From assembly GCF_900112825.1 (NCBI RefSeq), contig NZ_FONE01000004.1, positions 56,982 through 120,981 of the forward strand: a stretch of 64,000 bases of DNA, read 5' to 3'. A program made the position numbers and the translations under genes. Numbering within the stretch: position 1 is the first letter of the stretch; every line of letters starts with the position of its first letter. Below are positions 8,721 to 18,500 of this stretch, piece by piece. This DNA comes from Nitrosomonas sp. Nm166 (GTDB lineage Bacteria > Pseudomonadota > Gammaproteobacteria > Burkholderiales > Nitrosomonadaceae). The notes below the pieces were generated by a model. The model was not told the origin of the DNA. It was given only the letters and a program-made list of their open reading frames with translations, and did not search any database.

Positions 8721-8927
8721 ATGATCATCGATTGCCATGCCACGCAAGACCGGATCGATTGGACCTTGATGGCATTTGAGCCTCTGACCCTGCAAGTCGG
8801 CATTGAATATTCACCGGTAAGGTGTCGCTGTGACGCCCTTGCCAGAAAAGCAGAGTCCGTCGGACTCTCGGCTGCCCTAAGGAGCGACCTGCGATGCGCT
8901 CATATCACACTGCCAACGATTGGGTAA
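8721..8927 (+). CDS. Possible small protein (68 residues), start duplicated from the amidohydrolase
   Basis: An ORF almost fills the gap between the protease and the M20 gene. It is preceded by GAGGAG and starts with MIIDCHA. The first 17 nt (ATG to CCA) are identical to the start of the amidohydrolase gene at 10372, and both are preceded by AGGAGAAA. After that the similarity ends. It may be a remnant from a partial duplication of the amidohydrolase 5' end, or a genuine small coupled ORF overlapping the M20 start by 34 nt. No family is recognised. Confidence 0.3.
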   Translation: MIIDCHATQDRIDWTLMAFEPLTLQVGIEYSPVRCRCDALARKAESVGLSAALRSDLRCAHITLPTIG

Positions 8928-10333
8928 GTGCCACGGCGTTATCCGCCGAGAATGGGGCTCTTGCCTATGTTTCGGCCAAACGTACGCGCTTCGTCTCCGA
9001 ACTGAAAGAGTTCATCCGCTTCCCAAGCGTCAGCGCGCAGCCCGAGCATGCCGGGGATCTGAAACGATGTGCGGCTTGGCTGGCAGAGCATCTGCAACGG
9101 ATTGGCATGGAGCGGGTAGCGGTCGTGCCTACGGATAGCCACCCTATTGTCTATGCTGAAAGCTGTCATGCCCCTTGGCGGCCAACAGTATTGATCTATG
9201 GTCACTATGACGTACAGCCAGCTGCCCCTCTTATCAAATGGCGTTCGCCGCCATTTAAGCCGGTCATGCGCGGCAACGATCTGTACGGGAGAGGCGCATC
9301 GGACGATAAGGGACAGCTATTCACGCATGTGAAGGCATTGGAGGCATTTCTCCAGACGAACGGAGAACTACCGGTCAACGTCAAGTGCCTGTTTGAGGGT
9401 GAGGAAGAGATTGGCAGTCCTCATTTGCCCGCCTTCGTGGCCGCCAACCCGCATGTGCTGAACGCTGACTGCGCCGTGATATCGGACACGCAAATTCCCG
9501 CCCCTGATCGGCCTGCCATTACCTATGCATTGCGGGGTGCACTTAATCTTGAATTGGAAGTGTTGGGGCAAAAGCGGGAACTGCATTCCGGTGTTTTGGG
9601 TGGGGTTGTCCATAATCCGCTGCAGGCATTGTGCGAGATAATCGCCCAATTGCACGATACTAATGGGCGCGTTAACATTCCAGGCTTCTATGACCGAATC
9701 CGCCGTTGGGACGCAAAGGAGCGTGCTTACATGAGTAAAGTGGGCCCCTCGGATGCACAAATGCTTCGAGATGCGGCTGCGACAACAGGATGGGGCGAGC
9801 GAGGCTATACGCTTTATGAGCGCGCAACGATCCGCCCGGCCATCACGGTAAGCGGCGTCATGGGCGGTTATCAGGGAACGGGCATCAAAGCAGCCATACC
9901 GACACGCGCGTTAGCTAAATTGGACTTCCGGCTGGTTCCGGATCAGGATCCGCAGGAAATCGATGATCTGTTCCGGCAGTACATCGCGAAGATCACACCA
10001 GCGAGCGTAAAAACGCGAATTCGCACACTCATGTCAGCAAAATCTGCGCTGATCGATCGTAGTCACCCTGCTATCGCAGCCGCAGCTCGAGCCTATCAGC
10101 AGGGTTTCGGAACACCACCGGTATTTCTCCGGAACGGTGGTACCATCCCGGTGGTTAACCTGATTCAGGAAACTCTGGAAATTCCGGTAGTGATGATGGG
10201 CTTCGGTTTGCCGGATGACCGCATTCATGGTCCCAATGAGAAATTTCATTTGCCCAATTTCTTCAAAGGCATTGAAGCCAGTATTCGCTTCCTGTCTGAA
10301 ATAAGTAAATGGCAAGGAAATGTCTCCGCCTAG
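8894..10333 (+). CDS. M20-family dipeptidase / metallo-hydrolase
   Basis: This 479-residue member of the M20 (ArgE/DapE/carnosinase-like) family shows all the usual metal and catalytic positions: GHYDVQP (His, Asp), GASDDKGQ (bridging Asp), EGEEEIGS (catalytic and metal Glu), SDTQ (Asp) and DRIHGPNEK (last His). The long form with the DVQP motif fits dipeptidases rather than acetylornithine deacetylase. AAGGAG about 9 nt upstream fixes the start. It would cleave small peptides or N-acyl amino acids in the cytoplasm, with two metal ions. In this operon it could process a peptide or a conjugate made by the PLP enzyme, which is inference. Confidence 0.9.
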   Translation: MRSYHTANDWVSATALSAENGALAYVSAKRTRFVSELKEFIRFPSVSAQPEHAGDLKRCAAWLAEHLQRIGMERVAVVPTDSHPIVYAESCHAPWRPTVLIYGHYDVQPAAPLIKWRSPPFKPVMRGNDLYGRGASDDKGQLFTHVKALEAFLQTNGELPVNVKCLFEGEEEIGSPHLPAFVAANPHVLNADCAVISDTQIPAPDRPAITYALRGALNLELEVLGQKRELHSGVLGGVVHNPLQALCEIIAQLHDTNGRVNIPGFYDRIRRWDAKERAYMSKVGPSDAQMLRDAAATTGWGERGYTLYERATIRPAITVSGVMGGYQGTGIKAAIPTRALAKLDFRLVPDQDPQEIDDLFRQYIAKITPASVKTRIRTLMSAKSALIDRSHPAIAAAARAYQQGFGTPPVFLRNGGTIPVVNLIQETLEIPVVMMGFGLPDDRIHGPNEKFHLPNFFKGIEASIRFLSEISKWQGNVSA

Positions 10334-10371
10334 GAGGCATTGCCCCCTCCATAATCCTTAAGGAGAAAAAG

Positions 10372-11181
10372 ATGATCATCGATTGCCACTGCCATGCCGG
10401 AATGGGCGATGGCTTAACCGGACCCTGGGATACCCGCGCACCGTTGCAGCATTATTTGCGCCGGGCAGCAGCGGCTGGGATTCGTCGCACGGTGCTGTTT
10501 TCTGCGTTTCATTCGAACTATGCCGTCGCCAACCAGGAAGTGGCGCGTATTGTGGCAAGTCAGCCCGATCGGTTTTATGGCTTTGCCTTTGTGCATGCTG
10601 AACGTGATCGGGGACGCATACAAAAATTGATTGAGATCGCCGTAAAACGTTATGGCTTCGTTGGCATCAAGGTTCACCGCCACGATGCTGCCATTACTCG
10701 TGAGATCTGTGCGGTCGCTCGTGCCTACGCTATACCGGTGCTGTACGATGTGGCCGGTGAGGTATCTGTCTGTGAATTGCTTGCCCAAGAATACCCAGAT
10801 GTTAACTTCATCATTCCGCATCTCGGCAGTTTTGCCGACGACTGGCGTGCCCAACTTGCCGTGATTGACCACTTGGTTCGGCATCCGAATATTTACGCCG
10901 ATACGTCCGGAGTACGGCGATTTGATTTGTTGGAACAAGCTGTCAAGCGGGCGGGGGCGGCCAAGCTTTTATTTGGCTCAGATGGCCCCTGGCTTCACCC
11001 AGGGGTTGAGCTGGCAAAGATCAAGGCATTGCGATTGCCACCTTCTCAGGAAGGCCTGATTCTGGGAGGAAATTTTAGAAATTTAATCAGTCCAGCTTGG
11101 CGCCGCCAAACAATGTCGATATCATCGGCTGACAGATTGTTGGCTACGCGGTACTCGAAAACTCGCTTATCTATTTGGTAA
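10372..11181 (+). CDS. Amidohydrolase (amidohydrolase-2 type)
   Basis: The ATG at 10372 follows AAGGAGAAAAAG and gives 269 residues; a longer frame from 10309 overlaps the M20 gene and lacks a good ribosome site. A TIM-barrel amidohydrolase is indicated by IDCHCH at the N-terminus (HxH metal site), KVHRHD, IIPHLGSF (metal His), YADTSG and LLFGSDGPW (catalytic Asp). It ends with the typical ILGGNFRNL helix. This family hydrolyses or decarboxylates small cyclic or amide compounds; the substrate cannot be told from sequence. It is the last gene of the plus-strand operon and is convergent with the sigma-54 activator. Confidence 0.88.
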   Translation: MIIDCHCHAGMGDGLTGPWDTRAPLQHYLRRAAAAGIRRTVLFSAFHSNYAVANQEVARIVASQPDRFYGFAFVHAERDRGRIQKLIEIAVKRYGFVGIKVHRHDAAITREICAVARAYAIPVLYDVAGEVSVCELLAQEYPDVNFIIPHLGSFADDWRAQLAVIDHLVRHPNIYADTSGVRRFDLLEQAVKRAGAAKLLFGSDGPWLHPGVELAKIKALRLPPSQEGLILGGNFRNLISPAWRRQTMSISSADRLLATRYSKTRLSIW

Positions 11182-11191
11182 GTGGCTTTAC

Positions 11192-11226
11192 CAAAACGTA
11201 GCTTCGCTAAGATTTTGTTTTCTTTC
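11192..11226 (+). terminator. Possible terminator between the convergent genes
   Basis: CAAAA and TAGC arms pair with GCTA and TTTTG around a TTC loop, with a small internal bulge, followed by TTTTCTTTCT. It lies just after the amidohydrolase stop, where the operon should end. The stem is weak and A/T-rich. Confidence 0.35.
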
Positions 11227-11273
11227 TGAGCACTCTGTTGCCTTGCACTTCACAGGGTATTCCGGGATTTCTA

Positions 11274-12644
11274 CTAGGTTTCCTGTCGCTGTGCTGCTCG
11301 TCGCATCTGAAGGGCACGATCGGTTACACCTAAGCGCTGAGCGGCTCGCTGCAGATTACCGCCAGCTTCATCCACTGCAATGCGGATGGTAGTTTCTTCA
11401 GTGTGTCGACTAATGATTTTAAGTCCTACGCCTCGATTCAGCGCTACGCGGAGCGCACGTTCGAAACCAATATCACGCCACTCTTTCCAATCTTCTGTCC
11501 AGTTTGGTCGATCATCCGGTGGGATACAACCTACTGTAATAGACCCTTTACCAGCATAACGGCACAGCATACGCGCTATAACTTGTTTGAGATCGCGTAC
11601 ATTACCGGGATATTCTCTGCGTAGCAAATACTCCTGAACGGGAGCATCCAGGACGGGCGGATCCTGATCGGGATAGTTCTTTTTTAGGAAATAGTTCGCC
11701 AAAGGAAGAATATCCTCAGATCGTTCTCGTAGAGGAGGCAAATGACAAACATAACTGGCGATACGATAGTAGAGATCGGCACGAAATTCACCCTTCTGAA
11801 CTTGCTTCCAAAGGTCTCGATTGGTGGCGCAAACTAGCCGGAACGAGGTACGTTGCCAAGCATTGCCACCAACACGCTTGAAAGTTTGTTCTTGAATGAC
11901 ACGTAACAGCTGGGTTTGCAGTGTAAGTGGCAACTCCCCTACTTCATCCAGAAACAGCGTACCGCCGTTTGCAAGAGCAAATACACCTTCACGTGAGGAT
12001 ACCGCACCAGTAAAGGCGCCCCGCTCATGGCCGAAGAATTCGCTACCGGACAATTCCGGCACAATAGTGGTGCAATCCTGGATAATTAGATTGCCCTTAT
12101 TAGGGCGGGGATCCAGCGCATGGATGAGGTTTGCCAACAACTCCTTGCCAGTACCGCTTTCACCCAGAATTAAAACCGAAGCATCTGTGAAATGCGCCAC
12201 TTCCACTACTTGGCGCAAGATTGCCTTCAAAGCCTGGCTTCCTCCAATCAAAGTATTCTGAACTACAGGTGAATTTATCATACGATTCACAGCCTCCCAG
12301 CGCTGGAGACGTGCGGCTATTTCATAGTTTATCGTATTGCTACACTCTTCCTGGCACACTAATACGTCAGAAGCACCTGCCTCCATTAGCTGCCAAATTG
12401 CATTACCCGGAATGGCCGCATAGCAACAGGCAAGAACCTGTATCTGACCATTACGGCTAAGTTCGCGTATCTGCTCGCAGACTTTGGGAGTGACCTCACT
12501 ACTAAAAATTACACCGGGATTGCAGAAAAGATAGTTATCATGGTTTTGTATTTCAATACCCTGCTGGTTAAAGAAACTAATGATTTCATGAGCAGCTTGT
12601 TTCTGATATTCACTAATCCAGTGCATCCATACCTTAATAGCCAT
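11274..12644 (-). CDS. Sigma-54-dependent transcriptional activator with degenerate receiver
   Basis: This 456-residue bacterial enhancer-binding protein has a AAA+ core with Walker A GESGTGKE, the sigma-54 contact motif GAFTGA, Walker B GGTLFLDEVGE and an arginine-finger region (LPPLRERSEDI). The C-terminal helix-turn-helix is Fis-like (GGNLQRAAQRLGVTDRALQ). The first ~125 residues resemble a response-regulator fold, but IFSSEV stands where the phospho-accepting Asp would be, so it is probably not controlled by phosphorylation. GGAGG upstream supports the start. It faces the 1-11181 operon and may control it. No convincing -24/-12 element (TGGCAC-N5-TTGC) was found in the gaps I read, and the operon promoter lies outside the window. 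Confidence 0.9.
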   Translation of the reverse strand: MAIKVWMHWISEYQKQAAHEIISFFNQQGIEIQNHDNYLFCNPGVIFSSEVTPKVCEQIRELSRNGQIQVLACCYAAIPGNAIWQLMEAGASDVLVCQEECSNTINYEIAARLQRWEAVNRMINSPVVQNTLIGGSQALKAILRQVVEVAHFTDASVLILGESGTGKELLANLIHALDPRPNKGNLIIQDCTTIVPELSGSEFFGHERGAFTGAVSSREGVFALANGGTLFLDEVGELPLTLQTQLLRVIQEQTFKRVGGNAWQRTSFRLVCATNRDLWKQVQKGEFRADLYYRIASYVCHLPPLRERSEDILPLANYFLKKNYPDQDPPVLDAPVQEYLLRREYPGNVRDLKQVIARMLCRYAGKGSITVGCIPPDDRPNWTEDWKEWRDIGFERALRVALNRGVGLKIISRHTEETTIRIAVDEAGGNLQRAAQRLGVTDRALQMRRAAQRQET

Positions 12645-12998
12645 TTCAAACCTCCAATATCTTGAATTTAGAGTATTAACTCTTAAATAGAGAGAAAAAG
12701 AAGTTTATTTTTATTAAAAGCTAGATTTGATTTTCTCAGGTTAAGTTAGTACACAAGCCAACTTGTAAAGAATTTTTTGGTGCTGACATTTTATTAGAAA
12801 CTTTCCTACTTAATCTACAGATATTTTGTAGTTATCATGAAAGTTATCATGAAGCTGAGCTATTTAATTTTTAACAGAGGAAATCACAGAAGCAGGTGCT
12901 TGAGTCAAAGTCGATAACAAAATTCAATGGGTAGAAAGCCAATTAGTTGGCGTACGCTTGGTTGCTTATGGCCGAATAGTTTTTGCCTGAAGAGACGT
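12645..12998. other. Intergenic region upstream of the sigma-54 activator
   Basis: This AT-rich 354-bp stretch lies between folK and the activator, both on the minus strand. No coding frame is convincing. It must hold the activator's promoter. A perfect 12-bp tandem duplication (AGTTATCATGAA twice, 12830-12853) is the only structure I see; it could be an operator or a replication slip. Confidence 0.5.
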
Positions 12999-13499
12999 TT
13001 AAATTTCAGGTCTGATTTGTTCCAGCTGTTGGCCATTACATGCTGCAAGCAGTGGCGCAATGGAGCCATGACCTGGAATATGGCAGTCCGGAGCAATCTC
13101 CATCAGCGGCTTGAGGACAAACGCTCGTTGCGACATGCGCGGATGTGGTAGCGTCAGTTTTTCATCGCAGCATTCCAAATCATCATACAACAGGATATCC
13201 AGATCCAGTGTGCGAGGTGCATTTAAAAATTCACGGATGCGTCCGTGGCAGCGTTCAATATCAAGCAATGCCTTGAGCAGGTCATGCGGTGCAAGACAGG
13301 TTTCGATCAGTACCACTGCATTGATAAAATCCGGTTGATCCAAGCGTCCAACCGGCGCGCTTTTATAAAGGGAAGACTTACCTATCAGCCGTGAGCCTGG
13401 AAGCTGGTTTAATTCTTCAATGGCTTGCCGTATCTGGGAAAGTGGATTTTCCAAATTGCTGCCTAAAGCGATGAACGCTCGACTTGGATTTTTGCTCAT
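12999..13499 (-). CDS. folK: 6-hydroxymethyl-7,8-dihydropterin pyrophosphokinase
   Basis: HPPK transfers pyrophosphate from ATP to 6-hydroxymethyl-dihydropterin in folate synthesis. The 166-residue length is normal for the family. Signatures present are FIALGSNLENP at the N-terminus, SSLYKSAPVG, and RTLDLDILLYDD with the magnesium-binding aspartates, followed by LPHPRMSQRAFVL. It lies 10 nt downstream of pcnB on the same strand, the common proteobacterial pcnB-folK pair. Confidence 0.96.
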   Translation of the reverse strand: MSKNPSRAFIALGSNLENPLSQIRQAIEELNQLPGSRLIGKSSLYKSAPVGRLDQPDFINAVVLIETCLAPHDLLKALLDIERCHGRIREFLNAPRTLDLDILLYDDLECCDEKLTLPHPRMSQRAFVLKPLMEIAPDCHIPGHGSIAPLLAACNGQQLEQIRPEI

Positions 13500-13509
13500 G
13501 AGATACAGA

Positions 13510-14898
13510 TCAGTGAGGATTGATAGGAATAGCGTTTTCTGGTTCCAGCACCAGATCTGATGATGTTTTTTTACGACTGCGCCTTCTCCTGCCTTTTTTT
13601 GCTAGGGCTTGCTTAGGCAGCATTTTCTCCCGTTTCTCGCTATCAGCCGATAGAAAGGTTTTCCACCATTCTCCCAGTTCCATGCTGAGTTCACCGCTTT
13701 CACAACGCAGCAGCATGAAATCGTAAGCGGCACGAAAACGCGGGTGCGTGAGCAAGCGAAAAGGTTTGCGTCCGGCGCGAACTTCGAAACGCGGCTGCAT
13801 GACCCATATTTCTTGGATCACCGCATCAAAGCGACGCGGGATGGCCAGTTTTTTATGTTGTATCGAAAGAATTTGGTCGATTGCCTTAAACAGAGCGGGC
13901 CAAGGCTTTTCGCCGGCCGACTGGAGAGAATTCCACTTCGATAGCACTTCATGCCATAACAGGATGGCAAACAAAAATCCTGGCGAAACCGGTTTGTTTT
14001 CTCTGATCCGTTCATCGGTATTCTTTAATGCAATGGTGATGAAGCGTTCGCCCAAAGGCTGTTCCAGTATGATATCGAGCATCGGCAAAAGGCCGTGGTG
14101 CAGGCCTCGTGCACGCAACTCAACAACGCAAGGCAGCGCATGTCCGGACAATAACAGTTTTAACATTTCATCAAATAAGCGGGATGGCGGAACGTTTTGC
14201 AGTAAGGGCGCCAGATCGCCAATGGGCTTGGCGGTTTCCGCTTCAATTTGCATACCTAGCTTGGCTGCCAGGCGCACAGCCCGTAGCAGGCGCACTGGAT
14301 CCTCCCGGTAGCGCTGTACCGGATCTCCGATAATGCGCAATTTTTTAGCTTCGAGATCTTCATAACCATTCAGGTAATCAAGAATCTCTTCTTTGATAGG
14401 ATCATAGAACAGCGCATTGATAGTAAAATCACGGCGTATGGCATCTTCTTCCTGGCTACCAAAGACATTGTCATGTAATAGACGGCCGTGCTGATCGGTT
14501 AGCTGTGCCGGTCTATGGTTATGCTCATCATCCAGTGAAGGTCCGCGAAAGGTAGATACTTCCACAGTTTCAGCGCCGCACATCACATGCACCAGACGAA
14601 AACGCCGCCCGATAATGCGTGACCGGCGAAAAAGATGATGTGCCTGCTCAGGCGTCGCGTTGGTTGCCATATCGAAATCTTTCGGCGTCAAACCCAACAG
14701 CAAATCGCGCACTGCTCCACCGACAATATAGGCTGAAAATCCGGCTTGCTGTAGTTGAGAGGCTATTTTTAATGCACAGGGAGTAATCTGGTTACGCCGG
14801 ATACCGTGGCGTTGAGAGGGAATAATATTCAGCCTTGCGATTGATTCGGAAGCAGCGGGATTGCGGCTGAATACTTTGCGGAGAAATTTACGGATCAT
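13510..14898 (-). CDS. pcnB: Poly(A) polymerase I
   Basis: PcnB adds 3' poly(A) tails to RNA and promotes its decay. This 462-residue protein has the class II nucleotidyltransferase core: GGAVRDLLLGL followed by KDFDMATNATPEQ with the catalytic DxD, then RRDFTINALFYDP and the neck region EDPVRLLRAVRLAAKLG. The C-terminus is basic (KKGRRRRSRKKT), as expected for RNA binding. A tRNA nucleotidyltransferase is less likely given the length, the basic tail and the folK neighbour. Confidence 0.94.
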   Translation of the reverse strand: MIRKFLRKVFSRNPAASESIARLNIIPSQRHGIRRNQITPCALKIASQLQQAGFSAYIVGGAVRDLLLGLTPKDFDMATNATPEQAHHLFRRSRIIGRRFRLVHVMCGAETVEVSTFRGPSLDDEHNHRPAQLTDQHGRLLHDNVFGSQEEDAIRRDFTINALFYDPIKEEILDYLNGYEDLEAKKLRIIGDPVQRYREDPVRLLRAVRLAAKLGMQIEAETAKPIGDLAPLLQNVPPSRLFDEMLKLLLSGHALPCVVELRARGLHHGLLPMLDIILEQPLGERFITIALKNTDERIRENKPVSPGFLFAILLWHEVLSKWNSLQSAGEKPWPALFKAIDQILSIQHKKLAIPRRFDAVIQEIWVMQPRFEVRAGRKPFRLLTHPRFRAAYDFMLLRCESGELSMELGEWWKTFLSADSEKREKMLPKQALAKKGRRRRSRKKTSSDLVLEPENAIPINPH

Positions 14899-14985
14899 TG
14901 TGAATTACTGAAAGTACCAGCATTAGTTATGCATCGGGCATCCGTTTTGCATCATAGTTATGAAATTAGTCAGTCAATAAAATTA

Positions 14986-15287
14986 AGTGAAGCCAGCCGA
15001 TAAGCCGGATTCTGTCGTGGACAGTCATTCCTCTAGATGCACAGTTACCTGTACATTCAAGCAACCTACCCGCAGGCTCTGCGAGCAACGTCATTGCCTG
15101 CCTATTTGGTCTTGCTCCGGATGGAGGTTACCGCGTTTCACCGTAACTGAATACGCTCGTCTCTGTGGCCCTGTTCCTCACCTCACGGTGGGCGGCCGTT
15201 AGCCGTCATCCTGCTCTGTGGAGTCCGGACTTTCCTCCCCCCTGTGTTCTGATGAACAACGGGCGGCGACTGTCTGGCCAGCTTCGC
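14986..15287 (-). ncRNA. rnpB: RNase P RNA (bacterial type A)
   Basis: The RNA component of RNase P processes tRNA 5' ends. Read on the minus strand, it begins GAAGCTGGCCAGACAGTCGC and has the near-universal AGGAAAGTCCGGACTCC segment (P4/CR-I) about 50 nt in. It closes with ACAGAATCCGGCTTATCGGC. The ~300-nt length fits a somewhat short type A RNA. The ends are approximate by a few bases. An A/T-rich -10-like sequence (TAAAAT) lies just upstream of its 5' end. Confidence 0.95.
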
Positions 15288-15509
15288 TGATTATTTTATC
15301 ACTTCTATGACTTGCAAAAATGATCGGTTAGGGAAATAATCGGCCAAAAAGTTCATCTTTATTCCGCGAAAAGCGCAAACAAGGGATATTTAGAGCCCAT
15401 CAAAGACATGCCAGGTAATTTCTAACTATCTGGTGCTTATTGAAAATCATGCCTTCAGGCTATTCTACTGCTGGATGATTATTTTACCTTTTTACAACTA
15501 TTTTCATAC

Positions 15510-18500
15510 ATGTGGTTAAAGTCATTAGTTAAATTTCTTATTTCTATTTTTTTGTGTAGCACGCTATCCCTGCTTGGGTTATCTGATCATGTTTACTCAA
15601 AAACTGAACCTTCTGTATCCAAGGCAATTGATACTGCCCGTAAAACAGTTGAACGCAGCAAACTGGAGGAAACTCAGCGACAGGTGGCGATCGACCATCT
15701 GGATGCGGCGCGCGCTGACGAGCGAGAAGTAGAAGCGCTGAACGAACGATTAACTGCGCTGCGCGCTGAGACCGCAGATCAACCGGCACGAATGGAGCAA
15801 TTACAAAAAGCGCTGGCGATGGACCGTGAGCAGGAACTATCGGAATGGTCCAAGCGCATACCGGCCAATGCCGATGGGGAGACACTTGAACAGCTGCTGG
15901 AGCGGGAGCGTACTATTGTGACCGATCTGCGTGCGCAAATCGAAGCAGCCGGCGAAGAGTTGGCTCTGACGCTATCGCGTCCAGCCCAAACAGAAAATGA
16001 AATCACAACCTTGCACCGCCGCATTGAAGAGTTATCAGCACCGCTGGTAGCCACAAAGGATGAACCTGCGGTGCTATTTGAAGCGCGGCGCTTGCGTCGC
16101 AAGAGCGAGCTACGCCGCTTGCAGGCAACACTGGAACTGCAGGTTGCCGAGCAGAGTACCGCCACTCAACGTCAGAGTCTGGATGACTTGGCACTGCGTG
16201 AACTGCGCTTTCGATTGGGGCTGCACGAAAAACGGATAGAACATTTACAACAACGGATTACCAGCCGCGGTCGAAGTGAACTGGAATCGTTACTGCAACG
16301 GCTCATCAAACGTGAACAAGCATTGGCAGGCAGTACTGCTACCGTAATATCTGCCGCTGCTGAGAATCGTGCAATTGGTGAGGAGCTCATTCAACAACAT
16401 GAGTATTTGGCGCAGGATCGCGCTGTATTGACCAGTATTGAGGAAGCTCGCGAGCGCATTGCAGTCAATTTGCAAGATAGCCGTACCCGGCTTGATATGG
16501 GTGGAGCCGATGAGCGCGTTGGCCGCTGGCTGTGGAGTGAGCGGCGCCGGCTGAAATCTTCGGAACATCTTCAGCATCGTTTGAAATTGATCCGCGACAA
16601 TTTAGCCGATTTGCGGCTGAAACGGGTGATGCTAAGCGAACAGCAACGCGATTTACTCGATATCGGAGTTGTCACTCAAGCGTTGACTGAAGCACATGCA
16701 GAAACAGACGGTAATGGAAATACGGATGAAAACGCGAAAACCCTGTTACTTCCTTTGTTGCAAAAACGTGTTGAACTCTTATCCTTGCTAGAATCTTTGC
16801 TTCAACGGCGCATCTCGGCATTGGAAGAAAGCGCACAGGCTCTGCAAGAGCAGATCAAGACCACCCGGGAGCTGCAGCAGATGCTGGATCGCCACTTGTT
16901 ATGGATTCCTAGTCATAGCTTGATCGACAGCGACTGGCTGCAGCGATTGCCAGAAGGATTATACGATCTCATTAAACCATCGCGCTTCACCACCTTGATG
17001 GAACTGAGCTTACGTGACTTCCACCAGGATCCCCTTCGCTGGCTAGGGAGCCTGCTGCTTGTACTGATTCTTTTGGAACTTCGGCGTCGTGCTCCAGCTC
17101 GTATCGAAGCACTGGCAATCGATACTTATCAGATTCGAAAAGATAGTTACCAAACTACCTTCAAATCACTGGGATGGACTTTACTGGCTGCTTTGCCTGC
17201 GCCTGTGGCATTAGCATTGCTTGGGCAATTGCTACAAGGGGTGGGTAATCCTGGACGGTTCAGTCATTCTTTTGGTCAAGCTTGTATGTTAGTGGCATTG
17301 CCACTGTTGGCGTTACAATTGCTGCGCTGGACCAGTGTGGAACGTGGGCTTGGCCATGCTCACTTTCGCTGGACTCGGCAACGCCGTACCGCACTGCGTG
17401 ACTGGTTACCGAAAATCGCTGTGATCGTACTACCACTCTATTTCATCAGTGCGCTAGCCTTCATTCGCAGACTTGATCTGGCCATCGATGTTCAGGCCCG
17501 CATAGCAATTGTATTGAGTTGTATAGCCCTCGCCTGGACTCTCTGGCAATTACTGGATGCTGGCCGATTGTGGGTGATCCGGGGTGTCATCATTGAACCG
17601 TCGACTCTGCGCAAGCAGTTACGCGTACTGCTGCCAATATTACTGCTGGCTGTGGCAATATTGGCGTTGACTGGCTATGTTTACTCTGCTGGTATGATGT
17701 TGCAGTCGCTGTTGGCCAGCTTTAACGTAATTGTTGTCGTTGTCATCGTGGTAAGCTTGCTAGCGCGCTGGTTTTTGCTCGGAGAGCGCCGTTTGGCGTT
17801 GCACCGATTAGAGGAGCGCCGCTTAGCGGCGGCTCAGGCAGCTGAAACAACGGGGGAGGTAACGCCAGAGCCAGACGAGAACATTACGCTGGAGCAAGTA
17901 AACACGCAAACCCGCCGACTGCTGCGTGCTTTACGTCTCAGCCTGCTTGCACTGGGTCTGATCTGGGTCTGGGTGGCTATACTACCAGCTATTACGCGCC
18001 TGGATGAGATTGCATTGTGGCATTTCAGCGATACGAGCGCCGATGGTACTACTATCCAACAGCCCGTCACGCTAATGGCAGTGTTGCTGGGTATCGTTAC
18101 GTTAGCGCTGACGATCGCTGGTGCCAGAAATTTACCCGGCTTGATCGAGATCAGCCTGTTGTCTCATATTCGCATTGATGCAGCTTCCCGTTATGCCATT
18201 ACCAGCGTCTTGCGCTATGCGATCGTCATCGGCGGCACTTTGATGGGATTGAGCTTTCTGGGTATGCGTTGGTCACAATTGCAGTGGATGGCCGCGGCTT
18301 TGACGGTCGGACTCGGGTTTGGTTTGCAGGAAATCTTTGCTAATTTCGTATCCGGCATTATTTTGTTGTTTGAGCGGCCGTTCCGGGTCGGTGATGTGAT
18401 CACGGTCGGTGGATTTTCAGGGCGGGTCACTCGGATACGCACACGCGCTACCACCGTTCTGGATTTCGATAACAAGGAAATTATCATTCCCAACAAGACT

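Noticed and set aside
13748..14311. 187-codon plus-strand ORF
   Set aside because: Antisense to pcnB, whose motifs are intact.
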